From positions 62,001 through 126,000 of the forward strand of contig QNUV01000021.1 in the NCBI GenBank assembly GCA_003339645.1: a stretch of 64,000 bases of DNA. Reading direction: 5' to 3'. Below, one piece after another: positions 24,641 through 33,626 of this stretch (positions are counted from its first letter, which is position 1; each line of letters begins with the position of its first letter). Made by a program: the position numbers and the translations under genes. The notes below the pieces were generated by a model. That model saw nothing but the letters and a program-made list of their open reading frames with translations. It was not told where the DNA came from and made no database searches. This DNA comes from Microbacterium arborescens. GTDB lineage: Bacteria > Actinomycetota > Actinomycetes > Actinomycetales > Microbacteriaceae.

Positions 24641-25258
24641 TCAGGCGTCGAGGAGCGCGGTCGCGAGCTGCCCGATGCGTTCGTGCAGCAGCCGCGTCGT
24701 CTCCGCTTCGCCGAGCCCTTCGACCGCCGCCCGCTCGCACGTCGCATCGGAAAGATCGACCATGAGCTGCGCGACCTCCGTGATCGGCAGCCGGAAGCGC
24801 AGCTCGTAGACCTTCCGGATGTCGTCGACGATCACCCGCACCCGCTCGACGATGCCGTCCTGCAGGCGAAGGTAGGCCTCGGCCATCCGTTCGTCGCGCA
24901 ACGCCTGCGTGCGCAGCTCCGACACCAGCCGGGGCTCCATGCCCCCGAGCGAGACGTCGACGATCTGCGGAACGAGCAAGGACGGATCGGGCGCCGCGGT
25001 GCGATCGAGGGTGCGGACGCGGTCGGCGACCAGGTCGAGCTTCTCGCTCGAGGACCGCTCGACCAGGGCCAGGAAGAGCTCTCCCTTGGAGTCGAAGTTC
25101 GAGTAGAAGGCGCCGCGGGAGAACCCGGCACGGTCGCAGACGGCCTCGACGGATGCCGCGTCGAGACCGACCTCGGCGAAGACCTCGGCGGCGGCATCGA
25201 GCAGCCGGGCGCGCGTGTTCTCGCGACTGCGGGTGGCCGTGCGTGCCTCGGCGTCCAT
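24641..25258 (-). CDS. TetR family regulator
   Basis: 205 residues from ATG 25258 with GAGGAG upstream. The HTH is TRARLLDAAAEVFAEVGLDAASVEAVCDRAGFSRGAFYSNFDSKGE-like and typical of TetR repressors; residues 12-60. The C-terminal ligand domain is helical and not assignable. It is divergent from the MMPL and YhgE/Pip genes, and two palindromes lie between them. It most likely represses that export operon and is released by a membrane-active compound or lipid. Confidence 0.92.
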   Translation of the reverse strand: MDAEARTATRSRENTRARLLDAAAEVFAEVGLDAASVEAVCDRAGFSRGAFYSNFDSKGELFLALVERSSSEKLDLVADRVRTLDRTAAPDPSLLVPQIVDVSLGGMEPRLVSELRTQALRDERMAEAYLRLQDGIVERVRVIVDDIRKVYELRFRLPITEVAQLMVDLSDATCERAAVEGLGEAETTRLLHERIGQLATALLDA

Positions 25259-25314
25259 GGTGCTCCTCGTGTTCACACCGATCGTCCAGCCTGACCGATG
25301 CGTGATGAACCTAG

Positions 25315-25347
25315 GATACATTGGTGTATCGGATACAGCGCTGTATC
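25315..25347. promoter_or_regulatory. paired palindromic operator for the TetR regulator
   Basis: GATACA-TTGG-TGTATC (25315-25330) is followed after one base by the perfect 16-bp palindrome GATACAGCGCTGTATC (25332-25347). Both share the GATACA arm. Their place in the divergent region fits two tandem TetR dimer sites. Confidence 0.7.
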
Positions 25348-25382
25348 GAACACCATGACGATCGATCAGACCTGGAGCGCCC

Positions 25383-28208
25383 GTGTCCACACTCCTGTTC
25401 ACCCTCGGACGCTGGTCGTTCCGTCACCCCTGGCGCGTGCTCACCGCATGGCTGCTGATCCTCGTCATCGCCGGCGGCGGTGCGGCACTGCTGAACAAGG
25501 GCACCGACAACTCCTTCTCGATCCCCGGAACCGAAGCGCAGGAGGGGCTGGAGCTGCTGAACCGCACCTTCCCCCAGGCGAGCGGCACGAGCGCGCAGCT
25601 GGTCGTCGTCGCCCCCGACGGCGAGAGCGTGCGCGATGAGCCCTTCTCCGGAGAGATCGCCGACACCGTGACGGCGTTCGGAGACCTCGGCGACGACGTC
25701 CTGGCCGTGACCGATCCGTTCGACCAGACCGTTTCCGGCCTGGTCTCGGAGGACGATCGGGCCGCGATCGTCCGCGTGCAGTTCGACGGCGAGGCGACCT
25801 CGGTCAGCGCCGAGACGAAGGACGCGCTCACCTCGGTGGCCGACCGGATGCGATCGGACCTCCCCGACGGCACGCAGATCGCCCTCGGCGGTGACCTGTT
25901 CTCGACCTCGATCCCGGCGTTGTCGATCGTCGAGGTCATCGGCGTGCTCGTCGCACTGTTCGTTCTCATCGTCACGTTCCGCTCGTTCGCGGTGTCGTGG
26001 TTCCCCCTGATCAGCGCCCTGATCGGCGTGGCTCTGGCGACGTCGATGATCTTCGTCGCCACCCAGTTCGCGTCGGTGTCGTCGACGACCCCGCTGCTGT
26101 CGGTCATGCTCGGCCTCGCCGTCGGCATCGACTACTCGCTGTTCATCGCCGCCCGCCACCAGGACCAGGTGCGGGCAGGCATGGATCCCGAGGAATCCGC
26201 CGCCCGTTCGACCGGAACCGCGGGATCATCCGTCGCGTTCGCCGGCATCACGGTGCTCATCGCGCTGATCGGCCTGAGCTTCGCCGGCATCCCGTTCCTC
26301 ACGACGATGGGCATCGCCGCTGCCGTCGCCGTCGCGATCGCGGTCGTCGTGGCCGTCACCCTCACCCCCGCCCTGCTCGGATTCGCCGGGGCGCGTGTCG
26401 CCGGCTGGCCCCGCCGGACGAAGCGATCGCGGAAGCGGCCGGCCGCACCTCGCCGGTCGTTCTCGGAGCGCTGGGTGCGCGGCGTCACGCGGCATCCCCT
26501 CGTCACGACGATCGCGGTCGTCGTGGGGCTCGGCGTCGTCGCGATCCCGTCGGCGAGCCTGACCCTCGCCCTCCCGAACGCGGGCGTGCAGCCGCCATCG
26601 AGCGAGGCCCGGCAGGCGTACGACCTCACCGCCGAGCACTTCGGCCCCGGCGCGAACGGCCCGCTCATCATGACGGGCACCATCGTGACCTCGAACGACC
26701 CGCTGACCCTGATGCAGGACATCGGCGACGACATCGCGACCATCCCGGGCGTGAAAGAGGTGGCCCTCGCGACCCCCAACGAGACCGCCGACACGGGGCT
26801 CGTGCAGATCGTGCCCGAGACCGCACCCGACTCCCCCGAGACCGCCGACCTCGTGCGCGAGCTGCGCGCACAGCACGACCGATTGCTCGACGAGTACGGC
26901 GTCGACCTCAAGGTCACCGGGTTCACCGCGGTCGGCATCGACATCTCCGACCGGCTCGGCGAGGCGCTCCTGCCCTTCGGCGTGTTCGTCGTCGGGCTCT
27001 CCCTCATCCTGCTGACGATCGTGTTCCGGTCGATCTGGGTGCCGATCAAGGCTGCGCTGGGCTACCTGCTCTCGGTGCTCGCCGCCTTCGGCGTCGTCGC
27101 CGCCGTCTTCGAGTGGGGCTGGTTCGCCGACCTGCTCCACGTCACCCGGGAGGGGCCCGTGATCAGCTTCATGCCGATCATCCTCATGGGCGTCCTGTTC
27201 GGCCTCGCCATGGACTACGAGGTCTTCCTCGTCTCGCGGATGCGCGAGGACTACGTCCATGCCCGCCGAGACCGGGGTGGCCGCGCGGATCGCCTCACCG
27301 CCGTCGGGGCCGTCCGCTCCGGTTTCACCTCATCGGCGCGCGTCGTCACGGCCGCGGCGGTCATCATGTTCGCCGTCTTCGCCGCGTTCGTCCCCGAGGG
27401 CGACTCGTCGATCAAGCCGATCGCACTGGGGCTCGCCGTCGGCATCGCCGTCGACGCGTTCCTCATCCGCATGACGCTCGTGCCGGCCGTCATGGCGCTG
27501 CTCGGCGAGAAGGCCTGGTGGATGCCGCGCTGGCTCGACCGCATCCTCCCCCACTTCGACATCGAGGGCGAGGCCGTCGAACGCGAGCTGTCGCTGCGCG
27601 ACTGGCCGGAGCGCAACACCTCCGCCGCCCTGGTCGGCGAGGATGTCGCCGTCCACGCCGACGACGACGGCCGCGCAGCGGTCTTCTCCGACGCGACCTT
27701 CCGCGTCGAGCCGGGCGAGTCGCTCGTCGTCTCCCACCCCGATCCCCGTGTCGGCCGCGCCTTCGCCCTCGCCGTCTCCGGGCGTCTGCGCGTCGACGGC
27801 GGGCTGCTCCGCGTCGGCGGGCACCTGCTGCCCGAGCGGGCGCCGTGGGTCCGCTCGCACGTCGGCCTCGCGCTGCTCGACGACACGACCGACCCGGTGG
27901 CCGAGCTGCGTCGCGCTACCGCCGGCGGCACGGCGATCGTCGTCGTCGACGGACTCGACGCCCTGACCGGCGCCGACCGCGACCAGGCCGCGGCGGTACT
28001 CCGCGACGCGGCATCCGACCTCGACGACCGTCACGCAGGCGCCGGCGCCCTCACCGTCGTCGCCGTCGTGCGGCGCGAGCTCGGCGTGCTCGACATCCTC
28101 GCCGAAGCGCACCGCCCCGCTCCCCACACCCTCCCCCTGCACGACGGTGCACCCGCGGCATCCGCGTCCGAACCGTCGCACCCGAACACCGAGGTGATCT
28201 CGTCATGA
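25383..28208 (+). CDS. MMPL/RND exporter fused to a degenerate ABC-ATPase-like domain
   Basis: 941 residues from GTG 25383. Residues 1 to about 735 are a typical MMPL transporter: two sets of transmembrane segments, each with an extracellular loop, and the RND motifs GIDYSLFIAARHQDQ and AMDYEVFLVSRMREDY. From about 744 to 915 the protein continues with a sequence laid out like an ABC ATPase: VFSDATFRVEPGESLVVSHPDP, a LRVDGGLLRVGG strand pair and a Walker B-like AIVVVDGLDAL near 850. The Walker A glycines and lysine are missing (SHPDPRVGRAFA), so ATP hydrolysis is unlikely. It is co-transcribed and overlaps the YhgE/Pip gene. Confidence 0.88.
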   Translation: MSTLLFTLGRWSFRHPWRVLTAWLLILVIAGGGAALLNKGTDNSFSIPGTEAQEGLELLNRTFPQASGTSAQLVVVAPDGESVRDEPFSGEIADTVTAFGDLGDDVLAVTDPFDQTVSGLVSEDDRAAIVRVQFDGEATSVSAETKDALTSVADRMRSDLPDGTQIALGGDLFSTSIPALSIVEVIGVLVALFVLIVTFRSFAVSWFPLISALIGVALATSMIFVATQFASVSSTTPLLSVMLGLAVGIDYSLFIAARHQDQVRAGMDPEESAARSTGTAGSSVAFAGITVLIALIGLSFAGIPFLTTMGIAAAVAVAIAVVVAVTLTPALLGFAGARVAGWPRRTKRSRKRPAAPRRSFSERWVRGVTRHPLVTTIAVVVGLGVVAIPSASLTLALPNAGVQPPSSEARQAYDLTAEHFGPGANGPLIMTGTIVTSNDPLTLMQDIGDDIATIPGVKEVALATPNETADTGLVQIVPETAPDSPETADLVRELRAQHDRLLDEYGVDLKVTGFTAVGIDISDRLGEALLPFGVFVVGLSLILLTIVFRSIWVPIKAALGYLLSVLAAFGVVAAVFEWGWFADLLHVTREGPVISFMPIILMGVLFGLAMDYEVFLVSRMREDYVHARRDRGGRADRLTAVGAVRSGFTSSARVVTAAAVIMFAVFAAFVPEGDSSIKPIALGLAVGIAVDAFLIRMTLVPAVMALLGEKAWWMPRWLDRILPHFDIEGEAVERELSLRDWPERNTSAALVGEDVAVHADDDGRAAVFSDATFRVEPGESLVVSHPDPRVGRAFALAVSGRLRVDGGLLRVGGHLLPERAPWVRSHVGLALLDDTTDPVAELRRATAGGTAIVVVDGLDALTGADRDQAAAVLRDAASDLDDRHAGAGALTVVAVVRRELGVLDILAEAHRPAPHTLPLHDGAPAASASEPSHPNTEVISS

Positions 28209-30256
28209 CTCTGCCCATCGAGCGCGCCCGCTCGCGCAAGCCCGTCACCTGGCTCACGATCGTGGGCGTCATCCTGCTGCCCGTCCTCATCGGCGGCGTG
28301 CTGGTGGCAGCGCTCTACAACCCCGTCGAACGGCTCGGCAACATGCGGGCGGCCATCGTCAACGACGATCAGGCCGTCGAGATCAACGGTCAGCTCGCAC
28401 CCCTCGGCCGGCAGTTGACCGCGGGTCTCGTCGCCGGGTCGGATGAGGTCCCGAGCAACCTCGACTGGGTCATCTCGAACGACGAGGACGCCCGGGCCGG
28501 GCTCGCCGACGGCACCTACGACGCTGTCGTGACGATCCCGAGCGGCTTCTCGGCGGCGGCCACCTCGACCGCCCCGGGCGGCACGCCGGAGAAGGCGACC
28601 ATCCGGGTCGACACCGCCCCCGACAGCCTCGTCGTCGACGACGCCATCACGGCCCAGATCACGCAGGCGGCGACGTCGCTGATGGGCTCGCAGCTCTCGA
28701 CGGTCTACCTCGAGAACGTGTTCCTCGGCTTCACAACGCTGGGGGATCAGCTCGGCGACGCCGCCTCGGGCGCGCGTCAGCTCGCCGACGGCGGACGGCA
28801 GGCGGCCGACGGCGCGACGCAGCTCGCCGACGGCGCGGGCCAGTTGGCGAGCGGCGCGGGAACCCTCGCGGACGGGGTCGGCCAGCTCGCGACCGGTGCC
28901 TCGCAGCTCTCCGACGGCGCCGCGGCGACCCAGACGGGCCTGACCACCTGGGCGCAGGGGGCACGCACCCTTGCGGGCGGGACCAACGAGTTCGCGACCC
29001 AGCTGTCGCAGTCGCTGAACGGGCTGAGCGTTCCCCAGATCCCCGCCGAGGCGGTCGCCGGGGCGCAGTACCTCGCCGAGAACTCCGACCGCATCGCCGG
29101 CGGGGTCACGCAGGCGGCCGACGAGCTCGCCGCGGTCTCGGCCAGCTGCGAGGCGAACGGCGGATCCGCGCAGGTCTGCGATGCCCTGCGCGCCGTCTCC
29201 GAGCGGACGCAGAGCGCACTCCCCGAGGTCACCGGCGTGATCGGCCAGTCCGGCCAGATCGCCGGACAGGTCTCGGGACTCGCCGCCTCGGCGCCCGAGC
29301 TGATCGCCGGCCTGCAGCAGGCCGCGGGCGCGGCGACACAGCTCGCGAACGGCATGACCGAGCTCGCCGACGGCGCCGACGCTCTCGCGGCGGGAGGCGG
29401 CCAGCTGGCCTCCGGCGCCTCAGCGCTCGCGACGGGCGCCTCCTCCGCCGCCGATGGTGCCGCGCAGCTCTCGTCCGGCGCCGGCGAGCTGGCCGGCGGT
29501 GCGACCGACCTCGCCACCGGTGTCGGCACGGTCGCCGACGGCACGGGCACCCTTGCCGACGGCCTCGACACCGCGACGGCCGCGCTGCCGTCGTACACCG
29601 ACCAGCAGGCGACCGACCTCGCGAGCGTCGTCGCGGCGCCGGTCGAGGCCGAGGGCCTGGGTGCCGAGCTGTTCGGAGCCTCGGCCATTCCGCTCCTCAC
29701 GGGCCTGGCGCTGTGGCTCGGCGCGATCGGATCGTTCGTCGCGCTGCAGGCCGTACCCCGCGGCGCGCTGACCTCGCGGCGCCCCTCGTTCGTGTTGACG
29801 CTCCGCGCCTTCGCGCCCGCCGCCGTGGTGGGGCTCGTGCAGGGCGTGCTGGTCGCCGTCGTCGTGCAGCTCGCCGCATCGTACGATCCATGGACGTGGG
29901 CCGCGTTCGCTGGGCTCTCCGCCCTCGCTGGTGTCGCCTTCGCCGCGGTGAACCAGGCTCTCGTGGCGCTGCTCGGCGGCGCGGGCCGATGGGTCGCGGC
30001 CGGTGTCGCCGTGCTCGCGGTTGCCACGGGAGTCGTCTCGACAGTGCCGGGCGTGCTCTCGCAGATCGCGGGGCTGCTGCCCACGGCATCCGCCTACCAG
30101 GGCCTCCTCGCGGTGCTCTCCTCGGCCGGAGGCGCCGGCGCCGCGATCGCGGGACTGCTCGTGTGGACGGCGATCTCGCTCGTGGTCACGGTGATCGTCA
30201 CCGCCCGCGCGCGCACGACGTCGGTGCGCGCCGTGCTCAGCCCCGCCACCGCCTGA
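28205..30256 (+). CDS. YhgE/Pip membrane protein
   Basis: 683 residues from ATG 28205, overlapping the MMPL stop as ATGA. A transmembrane segment near 14-36 is followed by the YhgE N-terminal domain (MRAAIVNDDQAVEINGQ), then a long external region of seven- and eleven-residue repeats based on QLADGAxQLASGA, and at least five transmembrane segments from about residue 490 that resemble ABC-2 type membrane domains. YhgE/Pip proteins include phage-infection receptors and ESX/Ess-like export components. Pairing with an MMPL pump under TetR control suggests a joint role in exporting or placing a hydrophobic compound. Confidence 0.9.
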   Translation: MTLPIERARSRKPVTWLTIVGVILLPVLIGGVLVAALYNPVERLGNMRAAIVNDDQAVEINGQLAPLGRQLTAGLVAGSDEVPSNLDWVISNDEDARAGLADGTYDAVVTIPSGFSAAATSTAPGGTPEKATIRVDTAPDSLVVDDAITAQITQAATSLMGSQLSTVYLENVFLGFTTLGDQLGDAASGARQLADGGRQAADGATQLADGAGQLASGAGTLADGVGQLATGASQLSDGAAATQTGLTTWAQGARTLAGGTNEFATQLSQSLNGLSVPQIPAEAVAGAQYLAENSDRIAGGVTQAADELAAVSASCEANGGSAQVCDALRAVSERTQSALPEVTGVIGQSGQIAGQVSGLAASAPELIAGLQQAAGAATQLANGMTELADGADALAAGGGQLASGASALATGASSAADGAAQLSSGAGELAGGATDLATGVGTVADGTGTLADGLDTATAALPSYTDQQATDLASVVAAPVEAEGLGAELFGASAIPLLTGLALWLGAIGSFVALQAVPRGALTSRRPSFVLTLRAFAPAAVVGLVQGVLVAVVVQLAASYDPWTWAAFAGLSALAGVAFAAVNQALVALLGGAGRWVAAGVAVLAVATGVVSTVPGVLSQIAGLLPTASAYQGLLAVLSSAGGAGAAIAGLLVWTAISLVVTVIVTARARTTSVRAVLSPATA

Positions 30257-30268
30257 CACCGCCCCCCG

Positions 30269-30300
30269 CCCCGCCCCGCCCCGCGCGGGGCGGGGCGGGG
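30269..30300. terminator. 32-bp all-G/C perfect palindrome
   Basis: C and G runs form a perfect 16-bp self-complementary sequence centred between 30284 and 30285, starting 12 bases after the YhgE/Pip stop. It is the likely transcript end for the MMPL operon. Its right half is three runs of four or more G, which could also fold as a G-quadruplex. Confidence 0.6.
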
Positions 30301-30302
30301 GG

Positions 30303-30783
30303 ATTCAGTTGGCAGTCCACGCCCCTTCGCGCCGCGGGAACGGTCGCGCGCTGCCAACCGAAGCGAGGCCGCGCACCACCAGCAAGCCACAGGTGGCAGT
30401 CCACGCCCCTTCACGCCGCAGGAATGGGCGCGCGCTGCCAACCGAAGCGAGGCCACGGACCACAAAGCTTCAGTTGGCAGTCCACGCCCCTTCGCGCCAG
30501 AGGAATGGGCGCGTCCTGCCAGGCGAGGCCGGGCCCGCGGCCCGGTGAGCTTCGGGCGGCGGGCCTCACCCCACAGGAATGGCCAATCCGCCAGTCGAGG
30601 GCGGCCCCCACACCAGCGCAAGGTTCAGGCGGCAGTTCGCGCCCCTTCAGGACGCACGAGTGGGCCGACCCTGCCAACCGAAGCGAGGTCCCGCACCACC
30701 GGCATGCCACAGGTGGCAGTTCACGCCCCGTCCCGCGACAGGTACGGGCAGAACCCGCCAACCGAAGGCGCAGGTCGGGCGGC
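30303..30783. repeat. tandem array of six degenerate palindromic repeats, noncoding
   Basis: This gap of over 500 bases between convergent genes holds no gene. Six units of about 75-84 bases begin with (T/C)GGCAG at 30310, 30394, 30475, about 30555, 30630 and 30714. Each has TGGCAG, CGCCCC, then CTGCCA-type sequence about 40 bases later, so every unit can fold on itself (for example 30308-30315 with 30351-30358). Copies 1, 2 and 5 share CTGCCAACCGAAGCGAGG; copy 4 is the most diverged. Open frames across it only reflect the repeat. Confidence 0.85.
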
Positions 30784-31845
30784 TCAGCTCAGGCCGCTGT
30801 AGGCGTGCAGCCCCTTGAAGAACTGGTTGACGATGATGAAGTTGAACAGCACCGCCGAGAAGCCGACGATCGACAGCCAAGCGCTGCGGTTGCCGCGCCA
30901 GCCGCGCGTTGCGCGCGCGTGGATGTAGCCCGCATAGAGCACCCAGATGACGAAGGTCCACACTTCCTTCGTGTCGAAGCCCCAGTACCGGCCCCACGCA
31001 TCGTTGGCCCAGATCGAACCGGCGATGAGGGTGAAGGTCCAGAAGATGAAGCCGATGATCGCGAACCGGTAGGCGAGCGACTCGAGAGCGTCGGCACTCG
31101 GCAGCGTCCGCAGGAAACGCGCGCCGTCGCGCCGAGGAGCGGATGCCGCATCCCCGGCGTCTGCGTCTGCGCCTGCGCGGGCCAGGGCGCGTGCCTCGCG
31201 TCGCGCCTGCATGAGCTGCACGATCGACAGGGCGAACGCCAGCGCGAAGAAGGCCGACGCGAGCGAGGCGACGAAGACATGGATGACGAGCCAGATCGAC
31301 TTCAGCGGATCCGCGAGCGGCACCACCGCGACGTAGAAGTTGAGGACCGATCCGCCCAGCAGCACGACTGCGAGACCGGTGATGAAGGTGCCGAGGAACC
31401 GGAGGTCGTACCGGAAGAGCACGACGAGGTAGACCATCACCACGAGGAGCAGCCCGGTGAGGGCGAACTCGTACATGTTCGACCACGGCACCCGTTCGGC
31501 CGCGATGCCGCGGAGCACGGTGGCGCCGAGGTGGAAGAGGAACGCGATCCACGTCAGGGTCGTGCCCATGCGCGCCCACAGCAGGCGCGGCCGGTCGCCG
31601 GGACGGGCGTTGAGCGCGAGCTCGGCCTGTGCCTCCGCGGCGCGGATCTCGCCGATCGTTTGCGAGCCGCCGGCACCGACCAGGACCGGAGCGGCGGCCG
31701 CCGGGACGGAGTCCTTGGTCTTCAGCGCGAGGTCGGAACGACGAGCCAGATCGACCGCGTAGGCGATGAAGGCCAGCGCGTAGACAGCCACGGCTGTCCA
31801 GACGAGCAGGACCGAGACGGCATCCAACGACAGGTCTTCGGGCAT
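30784..31845 (-). CDS. ccsB: cytochrome c biogenesis protein CcsB (CcsA-type haem handling)
   Basis: 353 residues with eight or nine transmembrane segments. The haem-binding tryptophan-rich motif reads WGRYWGFDTKEVWTF, and conserved histidines lie in FHLGA, VIHVFVA and GYIHARA. With ResB it forms the System II synthetase that moves haem across the membrane and attaches it to apocytochrome c. The ATG is six bases downstream of the resB stop, with GAGG in between, so the two are coupled. An Ala-rich cytoplasmic loop with ADADAGDAA is longer than usual. Confidence 0.93.
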   Translation of the reverse strand: MPEDLSLDAVSVLLVWTAVAVYALAFIAYAVDLARRSDLALKTKDSVPAAAAPVLVGAGGSQTIGEIRAAEAQAELALNARPGDRPRLLWARMGTTLTWIAFLFHLGATVLRGIAAERVPWSNMYEFALTGLLLVVMVYLVVLFRYDLRFLGTFITGLAVVLLGGSVLNFYVAVVPLADPLKSIWLVIHVFVASLASAFFALAFALSIVQLMQARREARALARAGADADAGDAASAPRRDGARFLRTLPSADALESLAYRFAIIGFIFWTFTLIAGSIWANDAWGRYWGFDTKEVWTFVIWVLYAGYIHARATRGWRGNRSAWLSIVGFSAVLFNFIIVNQFFKGLHAYSGLS

Positions 31846-31850
31846 GATCC

Positions 31851-33626
31851 TCAGTTTACGTCGGGCGCTTGCGCGCGGGCGCGGCGGGGACGGCGGGGAC
31901 GCTCCGCCTCGGGCGGGACCTCGACCTCGTCGCGCCCGAGGGCGGCGAGGTGGCCGCGGGAGATGTCGGCGACCGCCTGCGCGATCGCGGGGTCCTCGCC
32001 GCGGGCGAGACCGGCGTACTCGAGGCGGATCGCGCCGTCGACCGGGGTCGCCTTGACCCACAGGCGCCGGCGCGGCACGAAGAGACCCGCGAGCAGACCG
32101 AGGGTCGCAAGAATCGCGAAGACGAGCACGAACGGCGCCCCCACGTCGCGGTGGATCGACAGCGAGACGTAGCGCTTGACCGCTGCCTCGGCGCCCGACG
32201 CGCGCTGGTCCTCGAAGGTCACGGTGCCGCGACCGCCGGGAAGGTCGACGGTCTGGCCGGGTTCGAGCTCGAGCGACGCGACCCCCGAGTCGCCGCCGGC
32301 GATCTGCTCCATGCCGGTCGGGTCGAGCGTGTACACCGAGCGGGGCGTGCCGTCGTCGATGCCGAGGTCGCCCTCGTAGACGCGGAAGGTCACGAGCGGG
32401 TTGGTGAGGTCGCCGTAGGCGGAGGCGATGGCACCCGTCTCGAGCGTCGCAGCGGTCGGGTAGAAGAAGCCGGCGAACCCCAGCTGCTTCGGCATCCCGT
32501 CGGCGATCTTGACGACCCCGATCGAGGTCATGTTGTTGTCCTGCGGCAGGAACGGCACGTCCTCGCTGAACACGACCTCGCCTGCGGCGTCGCGGACGGT
32601 GATGGTCGGGGCGTAGCCGTTGCCCATCAGGTATACGCGGTCACCCTCGATCCCGTAGGGGTGGTTGACCCGCACGTCGCCGTCGCGCGGCTCCTGCCCG
32701 GGCTCGGTCACCGTGAGGTGGGCGAGGAAGTCACCGGCCATCCCGTGCCCCGGTCCCCCGGTGAACGGGCCGTACGTCACGTCGAACTTGTCGAGGGTCA
32801 GCGAGTACGGGGGCATCTGGTCGGTGTCGACGAAGCGGCCCGGGTTGAACGAGGTGTAGCCGAGGCCGAGCGAGTTGACGAACGTGTCGCCCTCGACGAT
32901 GACGGTCTGGCCCGTGTACGTCAGCCCACCGCCGATGCCCACCGAGATCAGCACGCCCACGAGCGCCCCGTGGAAGACGAGGTTGCCCGTCTCGCGCAGG
33001 TAGCCGCGCTCGGCGGAGACGGATGCCACGGGGCCCGAGTCGTAGCGCTCGACGCGGTAGCCCGACTTGCGCAGCTGTCGCTGAGCCTCGTCGACGGCCC
33101 CCGACGCCGCGGCCGCGGCATCCTCGTCCTCTCGCAGAGCGACGCCGACCGTGCGGTGATCGGCCAGCCGGGACAGGCGCACGGGGGTGCGGGGCGGGCG
33201 CGACTTCAGTGCCTGCCAGTGGTGCTTGGTGCGGGGGATGACGCATCCGACGAGCGAGACGAACAGCAGGATGTAGATCGCCGAGAACCACACCGAGGTG
33301 TAGACGTCGAACAGCTGCAGCGCATCGAGGATCGGATACAGGTCGGGGTTGTCGGTGCGCCACTGCGTCACGCCGTTGGGGTCGGCGCTGCGCTGGGGCA
33401 CGATCGATCCCGGAATGGCGGCGATCGCGAGCAGGAGCAGCAGCACGAGCGCCGTGCGCATGCTCGTCAGCTGCCGCCAGCCCCACCGCAGCCACCCGAC
33501 GATCCCGAGCTGGGGCTGCGTGATCGTGCGATCGCCATCCGCGCCGCTGTCTTGCGGGGCGTCGGAGTGGTCTCCCGGTCGCAGCGGCGCCGAGGGATCG
33601 GCCTGGTCAGAGGAAGGTCGGGACAC
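31851..33626 (-). CDS. resB: cytochrome c biogenesis protein ResB
   Basis: 591 residues. After a disordered acidic N-terminus, the ResB signature begins with GWLRWGWRQLTSMRTALVLLLLLAIAAIPGSIVPQ, followed by two further membrane segments, a large external domain (roughly 190-510) and a last transmembrane segment (FVLVFAILATLGLLAGLFV) before a basic tail. It is the partner of CcsB in haem ligation to cytochromes c outside the membrane. The start overlaps the end of ccdA by 20 bases, and the order ccdA-resB-ccsB is the usual actinobacterial one. Confidence 0.94.
   Translation of the reverse strand: MSRPSSDQADPSAPLRPGDHSDAPQDSGADGDRTITQPQLGIVGWLRWGWRQLTSMRTALVLLLLLAIAAIPGSIVPQRSADPNGVTQWRTDNPDLYPILDALQLFDVYTSVWFSAIYILLFVSLVGCVIPRTKHHWQALKSRPPRTPVRLSRLADHRTVGVALREDEDAAAAASGAVDEAQRQLRKSGYRVERYDSGPVASVSAERGYLRETGNLVFHGALVGVLISVGIGGGLTYTGQTVIVEGDTFVNSLGLGYTSFNPGRFVDTDQMPPYSLTLDKFDVTYGPFTGGPGHGMAGDFLAHLTVTEPGQEPRDGDVRVNHPYGIEGDRVYLMGNGYAPTITVRDAAGEVVFSEDVPFLPQDNNMTSIGVVKIADGMPKQLGFAGFFYPTAATLETGAIASAYGDLTNPLVTFRVYEGDLGIDDGTPRSVYTLDPTGMEQIAGGDSGVASLELEPGQTVDLPGGRGTVTFEDQRASGAEAAVKRYVSLSIHRDVGAPFVLVFAILATLGLLAGLFVPRRRLWVKATPVDGAIRLEYAGLARGEDPAIAQAVADISRGHLAALGRDEVEVPPEAERPRRPRRARAQAPDVN

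Noticed and set aside
25997-28204. Long frame leading into the YhgE/Pip gene
   Set aside because: It lies inside the MMPL gene in another frame; the real start is the ATGA overlap at 28205.
30303-30783. CRISPR array
   Set aside because: The units are contiguous, 75-84 bp and diverged throughout, without identical short repeats separated by unique spacers.
30309-30818. Several 70-116 codon frames in the repeat array
   Set aside because: They exist in many frames on both strands only because the repeat unit happens to lack stops; no start signals or codon bias.
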